The notes under the pieces are model-generated. The model saw only the letters and a program-made list of their open reading frames with translations, was not told where the DNA came from and made no database searches. Both the position numbers and the translations under genes were made by a program. Of a stretch of 64,000 bases of DNA, positions 12,695 through 26,213 are shown in pieces. Origin of the DNA: Cryptomeria japonica (Eukaryota > Streptophyta > Pinopsida > Cupressales > Cupressaceae); the NCBI RefSeq assembly GCF_030272615.1, contig NC_081412.1:339008870-339072869 (forward strand), in the 5' to 3' direction. Each line of letters opens with the position of its first letter. Position 1 is the stretch's first letter.

Positions 12695-13083
12695 TGTAGT
12701 GTCAAAATTTGATTTTGATGCACATCGTTCTCTTAGAACCTTGTTTCGAAGCTTGCACCTCGAATGCCTTAGTGTCGCAATATAAAAATTGGTGTTTGGA
12801 GGCACAACAAGGTTTGGAGATGCAAGTCCCGATCCCAGAGCCGGTAGTGTCAAAATGCGATTTTGAAGCACATTGTTCTCTTAGAACCTTATTTAGGAGC
12901 TTGTCCCTCAAAAGCCTCGGTTTGAGAGCATCAAAATTGGTATTTGGAGGCACAAGGTTGCAAGATGCAAGTCGCGATAGCCGGTAGCATAAAAATGTGA
13001 TTTTGACGCACATGGTGCTCCTAGAGCCTCGTTTTCGGAGCTTGTGCCTCGAAAGCCCTGATTTTGAAACATCGAAATTATTG
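12695..13083 (+). repeat. H-I-J satellite module 3
   Basis: The module begins in mid-monomer: an A type is joined directly to the middle of H at GAGCTTGTAG/TGTCAAAATTTG. It then runs through I and J and is followed by a D monomer, so B and C are missing. The same unusual A/H join is found in module 4, as expected from the 7.18-kb duplication. Confidence 0.75.
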
Positions 13084-14240
13084 TTCGGAGGCACAACAAG
13101 GTTTCAAGATGCAAGCCCCGATTCTAGAGCTAGTAGCATCAAAATTCAATTTTGATGCACATTGTGCTCTTAGAACCCTATTTTAGAAATTGTGCCTCAA
13201 AAAACCCCGGTTTTGGAGCATCAAAATCGATGTTTGGAGGCACAACAAGGTTTCAAGACACAAGTCCCAATTCCAAAGTCAGTAGCATCAAAACGCAATT
13301 TTGATGTACATTGTGGTCTTACTCATTTCAAAGCTTGTGCATTGAAAGCCCTAATTTTGGCGAACATCAAAATCAATGTATTGAGGCACAAAAAGGTTAT
13401 AAGAAGCAAGTCCCTATTCCAGAGCCTAAAGTGTCAAAATTCCATTTTGACGCACATCATTCTCTTAGAAGCTCATTTCAGAGCTTGTGCCTCGAAAGAC
13501 CCAGATTTGGAGCATCAAAATCAATGTTTGGAGGCACAATAAAGCTTCAAGATGCAAGTCCTGATTCTAGAGTCAATAGCATCAAAATTTGATTTTCACG
13601 GACATCGTGTTCTTAGAACCTCATTTCAAAGCTTGTGCCTCGAAAGCCCCATTTTTGGAGCATCAAAATCAGTGTTTTGAGGCAAAACAAGGTTTCAAGA
13701 TCCAAGCCTCGATTCTAGAGCCAATAGCATCAAAATTCAATTTTGATTCACATTGTGCTCTTAGAACCCTGTGTTATAAATTGTGTCTCAAAAGCATCAA
13801 TTTTGGAGCATCAAAATCGATGTTAGGAGGCACAACAAGGTTTGAAGATGCAAGTCCTTATTTTGGAGCCAATAGCGTCAAAATTTGATTTTGACGCACA
13901 TCGTGCTCTTAGAACCTTGTTTTGGAGCTTATGCCTCAAAATATTTGGTTTCAAAGCATCAAAATTGGTGTTTGGAAGCACAACAATGTTTCAAGATGCA
14001 AGACCTGATTCTAAGCGTGTGCCTCGAAAGCCCTAGTTTTTTAGCATCAAAATCAGTGTTTTGAGGCACAACAAGGTTTCAAGATGCAAGACTCGAAGCT
14101 AGAGCTAGTAGCATGAAAATTCAATTTTGATGCATATTATGCTGTTCGAACCCTGTTTTAGAAATTGTACCTCAAAAGCCCTAGTTTTGGAGCATCAAAA
14201 TCGATGTTTGGAGGCACAACAAGGTTTCAAGATGCAAGTC

Positions 14241-15411
14241 CTGATTCTAGAGCAAGTAGCGTCAAATTTTGATTTTGACGCACATCGTGCTCATAGAACC
14301 TTGTTTTAGAGCTTATGCCCCAAAATCTCTGGTTTCCAAGCATCAAAATTGGTGTTTGGAGGCACAACAAGCTTTCAAGATGCAAGTCCCTATTCCAGAG
14401 CCTATAGTGTCAAAACTTGATTTTGATACACATCGTGCTCTTAGAGCCTCATTTCAGAGCATGTGGCTTGAAAGCTCGAGTTTCAAAACATCAAAATCAA
14501 TGTTTAAAGGCACAACAAGGTTTTAAGAAAAAAGTCCCAATTCTCAAGCTGATAGCCTTCAAAACATGATTTTGACAAACATGGTGTTCTTAGAACCTCA
14601 TTTTGGAGGTTGTGCCTCAAAAGCCTCATTTTTGGAGCATAAAAACTAGTGTTTGGAGGCACAACAAGGTTTCAGGACACAGGTCCCAATTCTAGAGTCA
14701 GTAGCGTGTAAATGCAATTTCGATTTAAATTGTCCTCTTAGAACCTCATTTCGGAGCTTGTGCCTTGAAAGCTTTGATTTTGGAACATCAAAATCAATGT
14801 TTTGAGGCACAACAAGGTTTCAATAAGCAAGTCCCTATTTTGGACCCTGTAGCATCAAAATTCCATTTTTACGCACATCATTGTCTTAGAAGCTCATTTC
14901 GGAGCCTGTGCCTCGAAAGACCCAGTTTTCAAGCATCAAAATCAATGTTTGGAGGTAGAACAAAGTTTCAAGATGCAGGTCACGATTTTAGAGTCAAGAG
15001 TGTCAAAATCTGATTTTGGCGAACATCGTGCTCTTAGAATCTCATTTCAAAACTTGTGCCTCGAAAGCTCTCATTTTGGAGCATCAAAATCATTGTTTTG
15101 AGGCACAACAAGGTTTCAAGATGCAAGACCCGATTTTAGAGCCAGTAGCATCAAAATTCAATTTTGATGCACATTGTGCTTTTAGAACCTTGTTTTAGAA
15201 ATTGTGCTTCAAAAGCCTCAGTTTTGGAGCATCAAAATTGATATTTGGAGGCACAACAAGCTTTCAAGACGCAAGTCCCTATTTTGGAGCCTGTAGTTTC
15301 AAAATGTGATTTTGCTGCACATCTTGCTCTTAGAACCTCGTTTCGGAGCGTGTGACTCGAAAGGTCCAGTTTCAAAACATCAAAAGCAATGTTTAAAGGC
15401 ACAACAAGGTT
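14241..15411 (+). repeat. Satellite spacer between the two segmental copies
   Basis: About eight monomers (E, F, G, A, B, C, D, then an F-like run) lie between the copies. If the original event was a tandem duplication of 8233-15411, this is the end of the first unit, and the matching part of the second unit has been lost or replaced after 20344. No unrelated sequence is present. Confidence 0.6.
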
Positions 15412-18400
15412 TCGAGACACAAGTCCTAATTCCTGAGTCGATAGCGTCAAAACGCAATTTTGATGTACATCGTGTTCTTAGAACCTCATTTCAGAGCTTG
15501 TGCCTTGAAAGCCCTGATTTTGGAAAATTAAAATCAATGTTTTGAGACACAACAAGGTTTCAAGAAGCAAGTCCAAATTCCAGAGCCTAATGCGTCAAAA
15601 ATCCATTTTGATGCACATCATTCTCTTAGAAGCTCATTTCGGAGCTTGTGCCTTGAAAGACCCATCGTCAAAATCTGATTTTGGCGCACATCGTGCTCTT
15701 AGAATCTCATTTCGAAGCTTTTGCCTCGAAAGCCCTGGTTTTGGAGCATCAAAATCATTGTTTTGAGGCACAACAAGGTTTCAAGATGCAAGACGCGATT
15801 CTAGAGCCAGTAGCATCAAAATTCAATTTTGATGCACATTGTGCTCTTAGAACCTTGTTTTAGAAATTGTGCCTCAAAAGCCCTAGTTGTGGAGCATCAA
15901 AATTGATGTTTGGAGGCACAACAAGGTTTAAAGATGCAAGTCCTAATTGTGGAGCCGGTAGCGTCAAAGTTTGATTTTGATGCACATCGTACTCTTAAAA
16001 CCTTGTTTTGGAGCTCATGCCTTAAAATCTTCGGTTTCGAAGCATCAAAATTGGTGTTTGAAGGCACAACAAGCTTTCAAGATGCAAGTCCCTATTCAAG
16101 ACACAAGTCCTAGTTCTAGAGTTGGTAGCGTCAAAATGCAATTTTGATGTACATCATGCTCTTAAAACCTCATTTCGGGGCTTGTGCCTTGAAAGCCCTG
16201 ATTTTGGCAGATCAAAATCAATGTTTTGAAGCACAATAAGGTTTCAAGAGGCAAGTCCCTATTCTGGAGCCTGTAGCATCAAAATTCCATTTTTATGCAC
16301 ATCATTCTCTTAGAAGCTCATTCCGGAGCTTGTACTTGGAAAGATCCAGATTTGGAGCGTCAAAATCAATGTTTGGAGGCAAAACAAGGTTTCAAAATCT
16401 GATTTTGGTGCACATCGTGCTCTTAGAACCTCATTTTGAAGCTTGTGCCTTAAAAGCTCCGGTTTCGGAGCATCAAAATTAGTGTTTTGCGGCACAACAA
16501 GGTTTCAAGATGCAAGCCTCGATTTTAGAGCTAGTAACATCAAAATTCAATTTTGATGCAAATTGTGCTCTTAGAACCCTGGTTTAGAAATTGTGCTCTT
16601 AGAACAATGTTTCAAGATGCAAGTCCTGATTCTAGAGCCTGTAGTGTCAAAACGTGATTTTGATTCACATCATGCTCTTAGAACCTCATTCTGGAGGTTG
16701 TGCCTCAAAAGCCTCATTTTTGGAGCATAAAAATTAGTGTTTGGAGGCACAACAAGGTTTCAAGAAACAAGTCCCAATTCAAAGTCGATAGCATCAAAAC
16801 GTAATTTTGATGTACATCATGGTCTTAGAACCTCATTTCGGAACTTGTGCTATTAGAACCTCATTTCAGAGCTTGTGCTCTTTAAACCTCCTTTCAAAGC
16901 TTGTGCCTCAAAAGCCAGTTTTGGAGTTTCAAAATCAGTGTTTGCACAACAAGGTTTCAAGATTCAAGCCCCAATTCTAGAGCCAGTAGCATCAAAATTC
17001 AATTTTGATACATATTGTGCTCTTTGAACCCTATTTTAGATATTGTGCCTCGAAAGCCCCAACTTTGAAGCATCAAAATCGATGTTTGGAGGGACAATAA
17101 GGTTTCAAGATGCAAGTCCTGATTCTTGAGCCGGTAGCATCAAAATTTCATTTTGATGCACATCGTGCTCTTAGAACCTTGTTTTGGAGCTTATGCCTCA
17201 AAATCATCAGTTTCGAAGCATCAAAGTTAATATTTGGAGGCACAACAAGCTTTCAAGACGCAAGTCCCTATTCCGGAGGCCGCCGTGGCAAAACGTGATT
17301 TTGATGCACATTGTGCTCTTAGAACCTCGTTTCAGAGCATGTGGCTTGAAAGCTTCAGTTTTGAAGCATCAAAATCAATGTTTAAAGGCACAACAAGGTT
17401 TCAAGACACAAGTCCCACTTCTCAAGCTAATAGTGTCAAAACATGATTTTGACAAGCATGGTGTTCTTAGAACCTCATTTTGGAGATTGTGCCTCAAAAG
17501 CCTCCTTTTTGGAGCATAAAAATCAATGTTTGGAGGCACGACAAGGTTTCAAGACACAAGTCCCAATTCCAGAGGTTGGAGGCACAACAAGGTTTCAAGA
17601 ATCGAGTCCCTATTCTGGAGCCTGTAGCGTCAAAATTTCATTTTGATGCACATCATTCTCTTAGAAGCTCATTTCGGAGCTTGTGCCTCAAAAGAGCATG
17701 TTTTGGAGTGTCAAAATCAACGTTTGGAGGCACAACAAGGTTTCAAGATGCAAGTCCCGATTCTAGAGTCAATAGCATCAAAATCTGATTTTGGCGTACA
17801 TCATGTTTTTAAAACCTCATTCCGAAGCTTGTGCCTCGAAAGCACCGGTTTCGGAGCATCAAAATCAGTGTTTTGAGGCACAACAAGGTTTCAAGATGCA
17901 AGCCCTAATTCTAGAGCTAGTAGCATCAAAATTCAATTTTGATGAACATTGTGATCTTAGAACCCTATTTTAGAAATTGTGCCTCAAAAGCCCTAGTTTT
18001 GGAGCATCAAAATCGATGTTTGGAGGCACAACAAGGTCTCAAGATGCAAGTCCTGATTCTAGAGCAAGTAGCGTCAAATTTTGATTTTGATACACATAGT
18101 GCTCTTAGAACCTTGTTTTGGAGTTTATGCATCAAAATCGTCGATTTCGTAGCGTCAAAATTGGTGTTAGGAAACAGAACAAGCTTTCAAAACGCAAGTC
18201 CCTATTCTAGAGCCTGTAATGTCAAAGCGTTATTTTGATGCACGTCGTGCTCTTAGAACTTCGTTTTCAAAATCATTGTTTTGAGGCACAACAAGGTTTC
18301 AAGATGCAAGACCCTATTCTAGAGCCAGTAGCATCAAAATTCAATTTTGATGCATATTGTGCTCTTAGAACCCTGCTTTAGAAATTGTGCTTCAAAAGCC

Positions 18401-20344
18401 CCAGTTTTGGAGCATCAAAATCGATATTTGGAGGCTAATCAACCTTTCAAGATGCAAGTCCCTATTCCAAAGCTTGTAGTGTCAAAATGTCATTTTGGAG
18501 CGTGTGACTCGAAAGCTCCAGTTTCAAAATATCAAAATCAATGTTTAAAGGCACAACAAGGTTTCGAGAGACAAGTATCAATTCTCAAGCTGATAGCATC
18601 AAAACATGATTTTGACAAACATGGTGTTCTTAGAACCTCATTTCGGAGGTTGTGCCTCAAAAGCCTCGTTTTAGGAGCATAAAATTTAGTGTTTGGAGGC
18701 ACAACAAGGTTTCAAGACACAAGTCCCAATTCCAGAGTCGGTAGCGTCAAAACGCAATTTTGAAGTACATCGTGCTCTTAGAACCTCATTTCGGAGCTTG
18801 TAGTGTCAAAATTTGATTTTGATGCACATCGTTCTCTTAGAACCTTGTTTCGAAGCTTGCACCTCGAATGCCTTAGTGTCGCAATATAAAAATTGGTGTT
18901 TGGAGGCACAACAAGGTTTGGAGATGAAAGTCCCTATCCCAAAGCCGGTAGTGTCAAAATGCGATTTTGAAGCACATTGTTCTCTTAGAACCTTATTTAG
19001 GAGCTTGTCCCTCAAAAGCCCCGGTTTGAGAGCATCAAAATTGGTATTTGGAGGCACAAGGTTGCAAGACGGAAGTCCCGATAGCCGGTAGCATCAAAAT
19101 GTGATTTTGACGCACATGGTGCTCTTAGAGCCTCGTTTCCGGAGCTTGTGCCTCGAAAGCCCTGATTTTGAAACATCAAAATCAGTGTTCGGAGGCACAA
19201 CAAGGTTTAAAGATGCAAGCCCCGATTCTAGAGCTAGTAGCATCAAAATTCAATTTTGATGCACATTGTGCTCTTAGAACCCTATTTTAGAAATTGTGCC
19301 TCAAAAAACCCTGGTTTTGGAGCATCAAAATAGATGTTCGGAGGCACAACAAGGTTTCAAGACACAAGTCCCAATTCCAAAGTCAGTAGCATCAAAACGC
19401 AATTTTGATGTACATTGTGGTCTTACTCATTTCAGAGCTTGTGCATTGAAAGCCCTAATTTTGGCGAACATCAAAATCAATGTTTTGAGGCACAAAAAGG
19501 TTATAAGAAGCAAGTCCCTATTCCGGAGCCTAAAGCATCAAAATTTCATTTTGACGCACATCATTCTCTTAGAAGCTCATTTTAGAGCTTGTGCCTCGAA
19601 AGACCCAGATTTGGAGCATCAAAATCAATGTTTGGAGGCACAATAAAGTTTCAAGATGCAAGTCCTGATTCTAGAGTCAATAGCATCAAAATTTGATTTT
19701 CACGGACATCGTGTTCTTAGAACCTCATTTCAAAGCTTGTGCCTCGAAAGCCCCATTTTCGGAGCATCAAAATCGGTGTTTTGAGGCAAAACAAGGTTTC
19801 AAGATCCAAGCCTCGATTCTACAGCCAATAGCATCAAAATTCAATTTTGATTCACATTGTGCTCTTAGAACCCTGTGTTATAAATTGTGTCTCAAAAGCA
19901 TCAATTTTGGAGCATCAAAATCGATGTTAGGAGGCACAACAAGGTTTGAAGATGCAAGTCCTTATTTTGGAGCCAGTAGCGTCAAAATTTGATTTTGATG
20001 CACATCGTGCTCTTAGAACCTTGTTTTGGAGCTTATGCCTCAAAATATTTGGTTTCAAAGCATCAAAATTGGTGTTTGGAAGCACAACAATGTTTCAAGA
20101 TGCAAGACCTGATTCTAAGCGTGTGCCTCGAAAGCCCTAGTTTTTTAGCATCAAAATCAATGTTTTAAGGCACAACAAGGTTTCAAGATGCAAGACTCGA
20201 TTCTAGAGCTAGTAGCATGAAAATTCAATTTTGATGCATATTATGCTCTTCGAACCCTGTTTTAGAAATTGTACCTCAAAAGCCCTAGTTTTGGAGCATC
20301 AAAATCGATGTTTGGAGGCACAACAAGGTTTCAAGATGCAAGTC
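15412..20344 (+). repeat. Segmental duplication inside the satellite, copy 2, with two deletions
   Basis: This matches 8233-14240 but is shorter. Near 16099 the text jumps from the equivalent of 8920 to that of 9848, a loss of about 928 bp that leaves an out-of-phase join (CCCTATTC/AAGACACAAG). Near 16630 another 147 bp, one monomer, is missing relative to about 10385-10532. From there to 20344 the offset stays at about 6,104 bp. Base differences between copies are scattered and few. Confidence 0.87.
18799..19187 (+). repeat. H-I-J satellite module 4
   Basis: This is the duplicate of module 3, with the same truncated start (GAGCTTGTAGTGTCAAAATT) and the same I and J variants (GCACCTCGAATGCC; GATAGCCGGTAGC). 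It is followed by D, as in module 3. Confidence 0.75.
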
Positions 20345-23300
20345 CTAATTTTGGTGCCCGTAGCGTTAAAGTTTGATTTTGACGCACATCATGCTCTTAG
20401 AACCTTGTTTTGGAGCTTATGCCTCAAAATCTTTGGTTTCGAAGCATCAAAATTGGTTTTTTCAGGCACAACAAGCTTTGAAGATGCAAGTCCCTATTTT
20501 GGAGCCTGTAAAGTCAAAACATGATTTTGATGCACATCGTTCTCTGAGAACCTCATTTCAGAGCGTGTGGCTCGAAAGCTCAAGTTTCAAAACATCAAAA
20601 TCAATGTTTAAAGGCAAACAAAGGTTTCACGACACAAGTCCCGATTGTCAAGCTGATAGCGTCAAAACACTATTTTGACAAACATGGTGTTTTTAGAACC
20701 TCATTACAGAGGTTGTGCCTCAAAAGCGTCATTTCTGGAGAATAAAAATTAGTGTTTGGAAGCACAACAATGTTTAGGGACACAAGTCCCAATTCCAGAG
20801 TCGGTAGCGTCAAAACGCAATTTTGATGTACATTGTGCTCTTAGAACCTCATTTTGGAGCTTGTGCCTTGAAAGCCCTGATTTTTGAACATCAAAATTAG
20901 TGTTTGGAGGCACAACAAGGTTTAAAGAAGCAAGTTCCTATACATCATTCTCTTAGAAGCTTATTTATGAGCTTGTGCCTCGAAAGACCCAGTTTTGGAG
21001 TGTCAAAATCAATGTTTGGAGGCACAACAAGGTTTCAAGACGCAAGTCCCGATTCTAGAGTCAATAGCGTCAAAATATGATTTTGGCGCACATCGTGCTC
21101 TTAGAACCTCATTTTGAAGCTTGTGCCTCGAAAGCCTCGGTTTTGGAGCATCAAAATCACTGTTTTGAGGCACAAGAAGTTTGTAAGATGCAAGCCCTGA
21201 TTCTAGAGCGGTTAGCATGCACATTGTGCTCTTAGAACCTTATTTTGAAGCTTATGGCTCAAAATCTTCAGTTTCGAAGCATCAAAATGTGTGTTTGGAG
21301 ACACAACAAGCTTTCAAGACGTAAGTCCCTATTCCGGAGCTTGTAGTGTCAAAACATGATTTTGATGTACATCGTGCTCTTAGAACCTCATTTCGGAGCG
21401 TGTGGCTCGAAAGCTCTAGTTTCAAAACATCAAAATCAATGTTTAAAGGCTCAACAAGGTTTCAAGACACAAGTCCTGATTCTCAAGCTCATAGTGTCAA
21501 AACATGATTTTCACGAACATGGTGTTCTTAGAACCTCATTTAAGAGGTTATGCCTCAAAAGCCTCATTTTGGAGTGTAAAAATTAGTGTTTGGAGGCACA
21601 ACAAGGTTTCAAGACATAAGTCCCTATTCCAGATCCTATAGAGTCAAAATTCCATTTTGACGCATGCACATCATTCTCTTAGAAGTTCATTTCGGAGGTT
21701 GTGCCTCGAAAGACCCAGTTTTGTAGCATCAAAATTAATGTTTCGAGGCACAACCAGGTTTAAAGATGCAAGCCCCGATTCTAGAGCCAGTAGCATCAAA
21801 ATTCAATTTTCATGCACATTGTGCTATTAGAACCCTGTTTTGGAACTTGTGCCTCAAAAGCCACAGTTTTGGAGCATCAAAACCGATGTTTGGAAGAACA
21901 AGTTTCAAGATGCAAGTCTTGAGCCCGTAGCATCAAAATTTGATTTTGATGCACATCGTGTTCCTAGAATGTTTTGGAGCTTATGCCTCAAAATTTTCGG
22001 TTTCGAAACATCAAAATTGGTGTTTGGAGACACAACAATCTTTCAAGATGCAAATCCCTATTCCGGAGCCTGTAGTGTCAAAACGCAATTTTGATGTACA
22101 TCATGCTCTTAGAACCTCATTTCGGAGCTTGTGCCTTTAAAGCACTGATTTTGGAACATCAAAATCAGTGTTTGGAGGCACAACAGGTTTAAAGAAGCAA
22201 ATCCCTATTCCGAAGCCTGTAGAGTTAAAATTCCATTTTGACGCACATCATTCTCTTAGAAGCTCATTTCGGAGCTTGTGCCTCAAAAGACATAGTTTTG
22301 GAGCATCAAAATCAATATTTGGAGGCACAACAAAGTTTCAAGATGCAAGTCCCGATTCTAGAGTCAATAGCGTCAAAATCAAATTTTGACGCACATCCTG
22401 TTCTTAGAACCTCATTTCGAAGCTTGTGCCTTGAAAGCCCCAGTTTTGGAGCATCAAAATCAATGTTTTGAGGCAAAACAAGGTTTCAAGATCCAAGCCC
22501 CGATTCTTGAGCCAATAGCATCAAAATTCAATTTTGATTCACATTGTGCTCTTAGAACCCTGTGTTATAAATTGTGTCTTAAAAGCCCCAATTTTGGAGC
22601 ATCAAAATCAATCTTAGGAGGCACAGCAAGGTTTGAAGATGCAGATCTTTATTCTGGAGCCGGTAGCATCAAAAATTTGATTTTGACGCACATCGTGCTT
22701 TTACAACCTTGTTTTGGAGCTTATGCCTAAAAATCTTCGATTTCAAAATATCAAAATTGGTGTTTGGAAGCACAACAAGCTTTCAAGATGCAAGTCCCTA
22801 TTCCGGAGGTTATAGTGTCAAAACGTTATTTTGAAGCACATCATGCTCTTAGAACCTCATTTCGAAGCGTGTGGCTCGAAAGCTCTAGTTTCAAAACATC
22901 AAAATGAATGTTTAAAGGCACAACAAGGTTTCAAGACACAAGTCCCGATTCTCAAGTTGATAGCGTCAAAAAATGATTTTGACAAACATGGTGTTCTTAG
23001 AAACTCATTGAGGAGGTTGTGCCTCAAAAGCCTCATTTTTGGAACATAAAAATTAGTGTTTGGAGGCGCAACAAGGTTTCAAGACACAAGTCCCAACTCC
23101 AGAGTCGGTAGCGTCAAAATAAAAAACTGTTTGGAACATAAAAAAGTGTTTGGAGGCACAACAAGGTATCAAGAAGCAAGTCCCTATTCCGGATCATGTA
23201 GCGTTAAAATTCTATTTTGACGCACATCAATCTCTTAGAAGCTCATTTCGGAGCTTGTGCCTCGAAAGGCCCACTTTTGGAGCGTCAAAATGAATGTTTC

Positions 23301-24992
23301 GAGGCAGAAAAAGGTTTCAAGAAGCAAGTCCATATTCCGGAGCCTCTAGCGTCAAAATTTCATTTTGACGCATATTATTCTCTTAGAAGCTCATTTCGGA
23401 GCTTGTGCCTCAAAAGACCCAGTTTTGGAGCATCAAAATCAATGTTTGAAGGCACAACAAGGTTTCTAGACAAAAGTCCTGATTCTCGAGCTGATAGCAT
23501 CAAAAAATGATTTTGACAAACATGGTGTTCTTAGAACGTTATTTCGGAGGTTATGCCTCAAAAGCCTCATTTTTGGAGCATAAAAATTAGTGCTTAGAGA
23601 CAACAAGGTTTCAAGACACAAGTCCCAATTCCAGAGTCGGTAGCATCAAAATACAATTTTGATGTACATCGTGCTCTTAGAACCTAATTTCGAAGCTTCT
23701 GCCTTGAAAGCCCTGATTTTGGAACATCAAAGTCAGTGTTTGGAGGCACAATAAGGTTTCAAGAAGCAAGTCCGTATTCTAGAGCCGGTAGTGTCAAAAT
23801 TTGATTTAGACGCACATCGTGCTCTTAGAACCTTGTTTTGGAGCCTATGCCTCAAAACAAGTCCCAATTCTAGAGTTGGTAGCGCCAATTCTAGAGTCGG
23901 TAGCGTAAAAACGCAATTTTGATGTACATCATGCTCTTAGAACCTCATTTTGGAGCTTGTGCCTTGAAAGTCCTAGTTTTGGAACAAAAAAATTAGTGTT
24001 TGGAGGCACACAAAAAGGTTTCAAGAAGCAAGTCCCTATTCCGGAGCCTCTAGCGTCAAAATTCCATTTTGACGCATATTATTCTCTTAGAAGCTCATTT
24101 CAAAGCTTGTGCGTCGAAAGCCCTGGTTTTGGAGCATCAAAATCATTGTTTTGAGGCACAACAAGGTTTCAAGATGCAAGCCTTGATTCTAGAGCCACTA
24201 CCATCAAAATTCAATTTTGATGCACATTGTGCTCTTAGAACTCGATTATAGAAATTGTGCGTCAAAAGCCCCTGTTTTGGAGCATTAAAAATGATGTTTG
24301 GAGGCACAACAAGATTTCAAGATGCAAATCTTATTCTAGAGCTGGTAGCGTCAAAATTTGATTTGACGCACTTAGAACCTTATTTTTGAGCTTATGCCTC
24401 AAAATATTTGGTTTTGAAGCATCAAAATTGGTGTTTGGAGGCACAACAAGCTTTCAAGATACAAGTCCCTATTCCAAAGCCTATAGTGTCAAAACGTGAT
24501 TTACATGCTCTAGTTTCAAAACATCAAAATCAATGTTTAAAGGCACAACAAGGCTTCAAGACACAAGTCCCGATTCTCAAGCTGATAGCATCAAAACACG
24601 ATTTTGACAAATATGGTGTTCTTAGAACCTCATTTCAGAGATTGTGCCTCAAAAGCCTCCTTTTTGGAGCATAAAAATCAGTGTTTGGATGCACGACAAG
24701 GTTTCAAGACACAAGTCCCAATTCCAGAGTCAGTAGCGTCAAAACATAATTTTGATGTACATCGTGCTCTTAGAACCTCATTTCGGAGCTTGTGCCTTGA
24801 AAGCATTGATTATAGAACATAAAAATCAGTGTTTGGAGGCACAACAAGGTATCAAGAAGCAAGTCCCTATTCCAAATCCTGTAGCGTTAAAATTCTATTT
24901 TGACGCGCATCAATCTCTTAGAAGCTCATTTCAGAGCTTGTGCCTCGAAAGACCCACTTTTGGAGCATCAAAATCAGTGTTTTGAGGCACAA

Positions 24993-24997
24993 CAAGG
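24993..24997 (+). repeat. Target-site duplication CAAGG, left copy
   Basis: The five bases before the TGTTG end of the outer element are repeated at 37472-37476, directly after its CAACA end. Joining the two sides recreates the standard satellite text ACAACAAGGTTTCAAGATGC. Confidence 0.85.
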
Positions 24998-26213
24998 TGT
25001 TGTTCACCAAAAGTGATAACCCAAGACACCTGTAAATCTATCTATGAGATAGCCAATCTCAATCAATGAAACACTTCAGGGTTGGGACAACATAACATAG
25101 GATCCTAATGATCCTCCTGCACTTCAGGTTCTGCTAGACCTAGGGGGGGACACTCTTTTGATGCATTGAATACAACAATCCCAAACATAAGACTGCATCA
25201 ACAATGAGCAGACAAACCATTCCACAAGCTCACCAAATTAGGTAACATGTACAGATGGGCTGGATCTTATACAAATAATAGGTGAAATAGAGCTTTGGAA
25301 GGACAAAACATTAACCCCTAAACATAAAGGGAAATAGATTTATCTTTTAAAATATATATCTGAGACCATTCCCAAATCTGTCAAAGACTAGTGCCTTTTT
25401 TCATTGGGCAGGAGAGTCACTCACAGAACTACAAATATGAATCATAGATGCAAGTTTTTTTTCCTTAAACAAGATATTCATGCATCAATACCTTATATTA
25501 ATGCACTATTTGATTCATTCACAAATTCATCAGATTTGGATACATATTTCATTATTTATGACTGACTATAGAATTTAAACTCTTCAATGAAGAATGCCTA
25601 TAGACAATCATACAATCTCCTTGAGATGACAAATTTCATCCTCCTTGAGGATTGAATTCATAATAATGAAAAAAAACATATCACAAAGACAATCTTGTGG
25701 GAAATTACTCATGCCTGACACCAGTAAGACCTGCAATTAAAACCATATTTACAACACTGCACTGCAATCTCTATACCCTGAAACCAAACAGAAGCATTTA
25801 CAAACTTGGGTCAAGATCTTCAGAAAATGGAAGCCATCAAATCTGGAGCATTTTCCAAATTTCTGGAACCTTTACAACTGAGAAGAATTCGGAATAAAAA
25901 GAGGAGGGAAGAAAATCAAATCTGCAACTGAATTGCCAAGTGTCTGCTCTCTAACTAAATTTTGTTCCCATGGAAACTGCCTCCAAAATATCCCACATTT
26001 GTCAAAATTAACCTCATAATCAGATTCCTCACTCCGAGAGATTTCCGGTGATATATAATACTTTATATTTTGGCCAAAATTTAGACCTTGGGCGAATTAA
26101 TTCGCATTTGTGCTCAGTCATTTGAATATTTTGAATTTTAATATAGTCAGAACTATATCATTTATTCATTTTAATTTTGATTTTTTGCCTCCATTTGGTC
26201 CTAACACTTTTGC

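Larger units (their letters stand above)
8233..14240 (+). repeat. Segmental duplication inside the satellite, copy 1
   Basis: This 6.0-kb stretch is repeated at 15412-20344 with near-identical monomer order and shared private variants. One shared oddity is a fused B/C monomer reading AAAGACCCATCGTCAAAATC (near 8477 and 15656). Another is the sequence GGAGGCCGCCGTGGCAAAAC (near 11173 and 17275). The offset between copies is 7,179 bp at first, then 6,251, then about 6,104, because copy 2 carries two deletions. Beyond 14240 the copies stop matching monomer for monomer. Confidence 0.88.
3090..24997 (+). repeat. 148-bp satellite array, + orientation, block 2 (21.9 kb)
   Basis: This is the longest uninterrupted array, roughly 148 monomers, all in one orientation. 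Types A-G recur in order but many units skip one or more monomers. G-to-A boundaries (ATTAGTGTTTGGAGGCAC) occur near 4147, 5530, 6110, 6973, 9170, 9818, 10630, 11420, 12580, 14645, 16735, 17520, 18690, 20750, 21590, 23060 and 23590. Hybrid monomers mark unequal exchanges, for example an A-to-C fusion near 9300 at shared CTGATTTTGG and a B-to-C fusion near 8484. The array ends where the 4.1-kb element is inserted at CAACAAGG. I see no other gene or element in this stretch. Confidence 0.96.

Noticed and set aside
21640-21670. Small insertion near GACGCATGCACATC as a mobile-element footprint
   Set aside because: Only a few bases are duplicated (GCA/TGCA), better explained by replication slippage.
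23115-23160. Unusual AT-rich text near 23119-23150 as a separate element
   Set aside because: It is a scrambled fusion of G- and A-type monomer ends (GGAACATAAAAA) with no element ends.
41-24985. Many + strand open frames of 60-200 codons giving similar Met-Met-His-Ile... proteins
   Set aside because: All lie in the tandem satellite, occur in staggered frames because of the 148-bp period, share no domain and appear on the other strand where the array is inverted.
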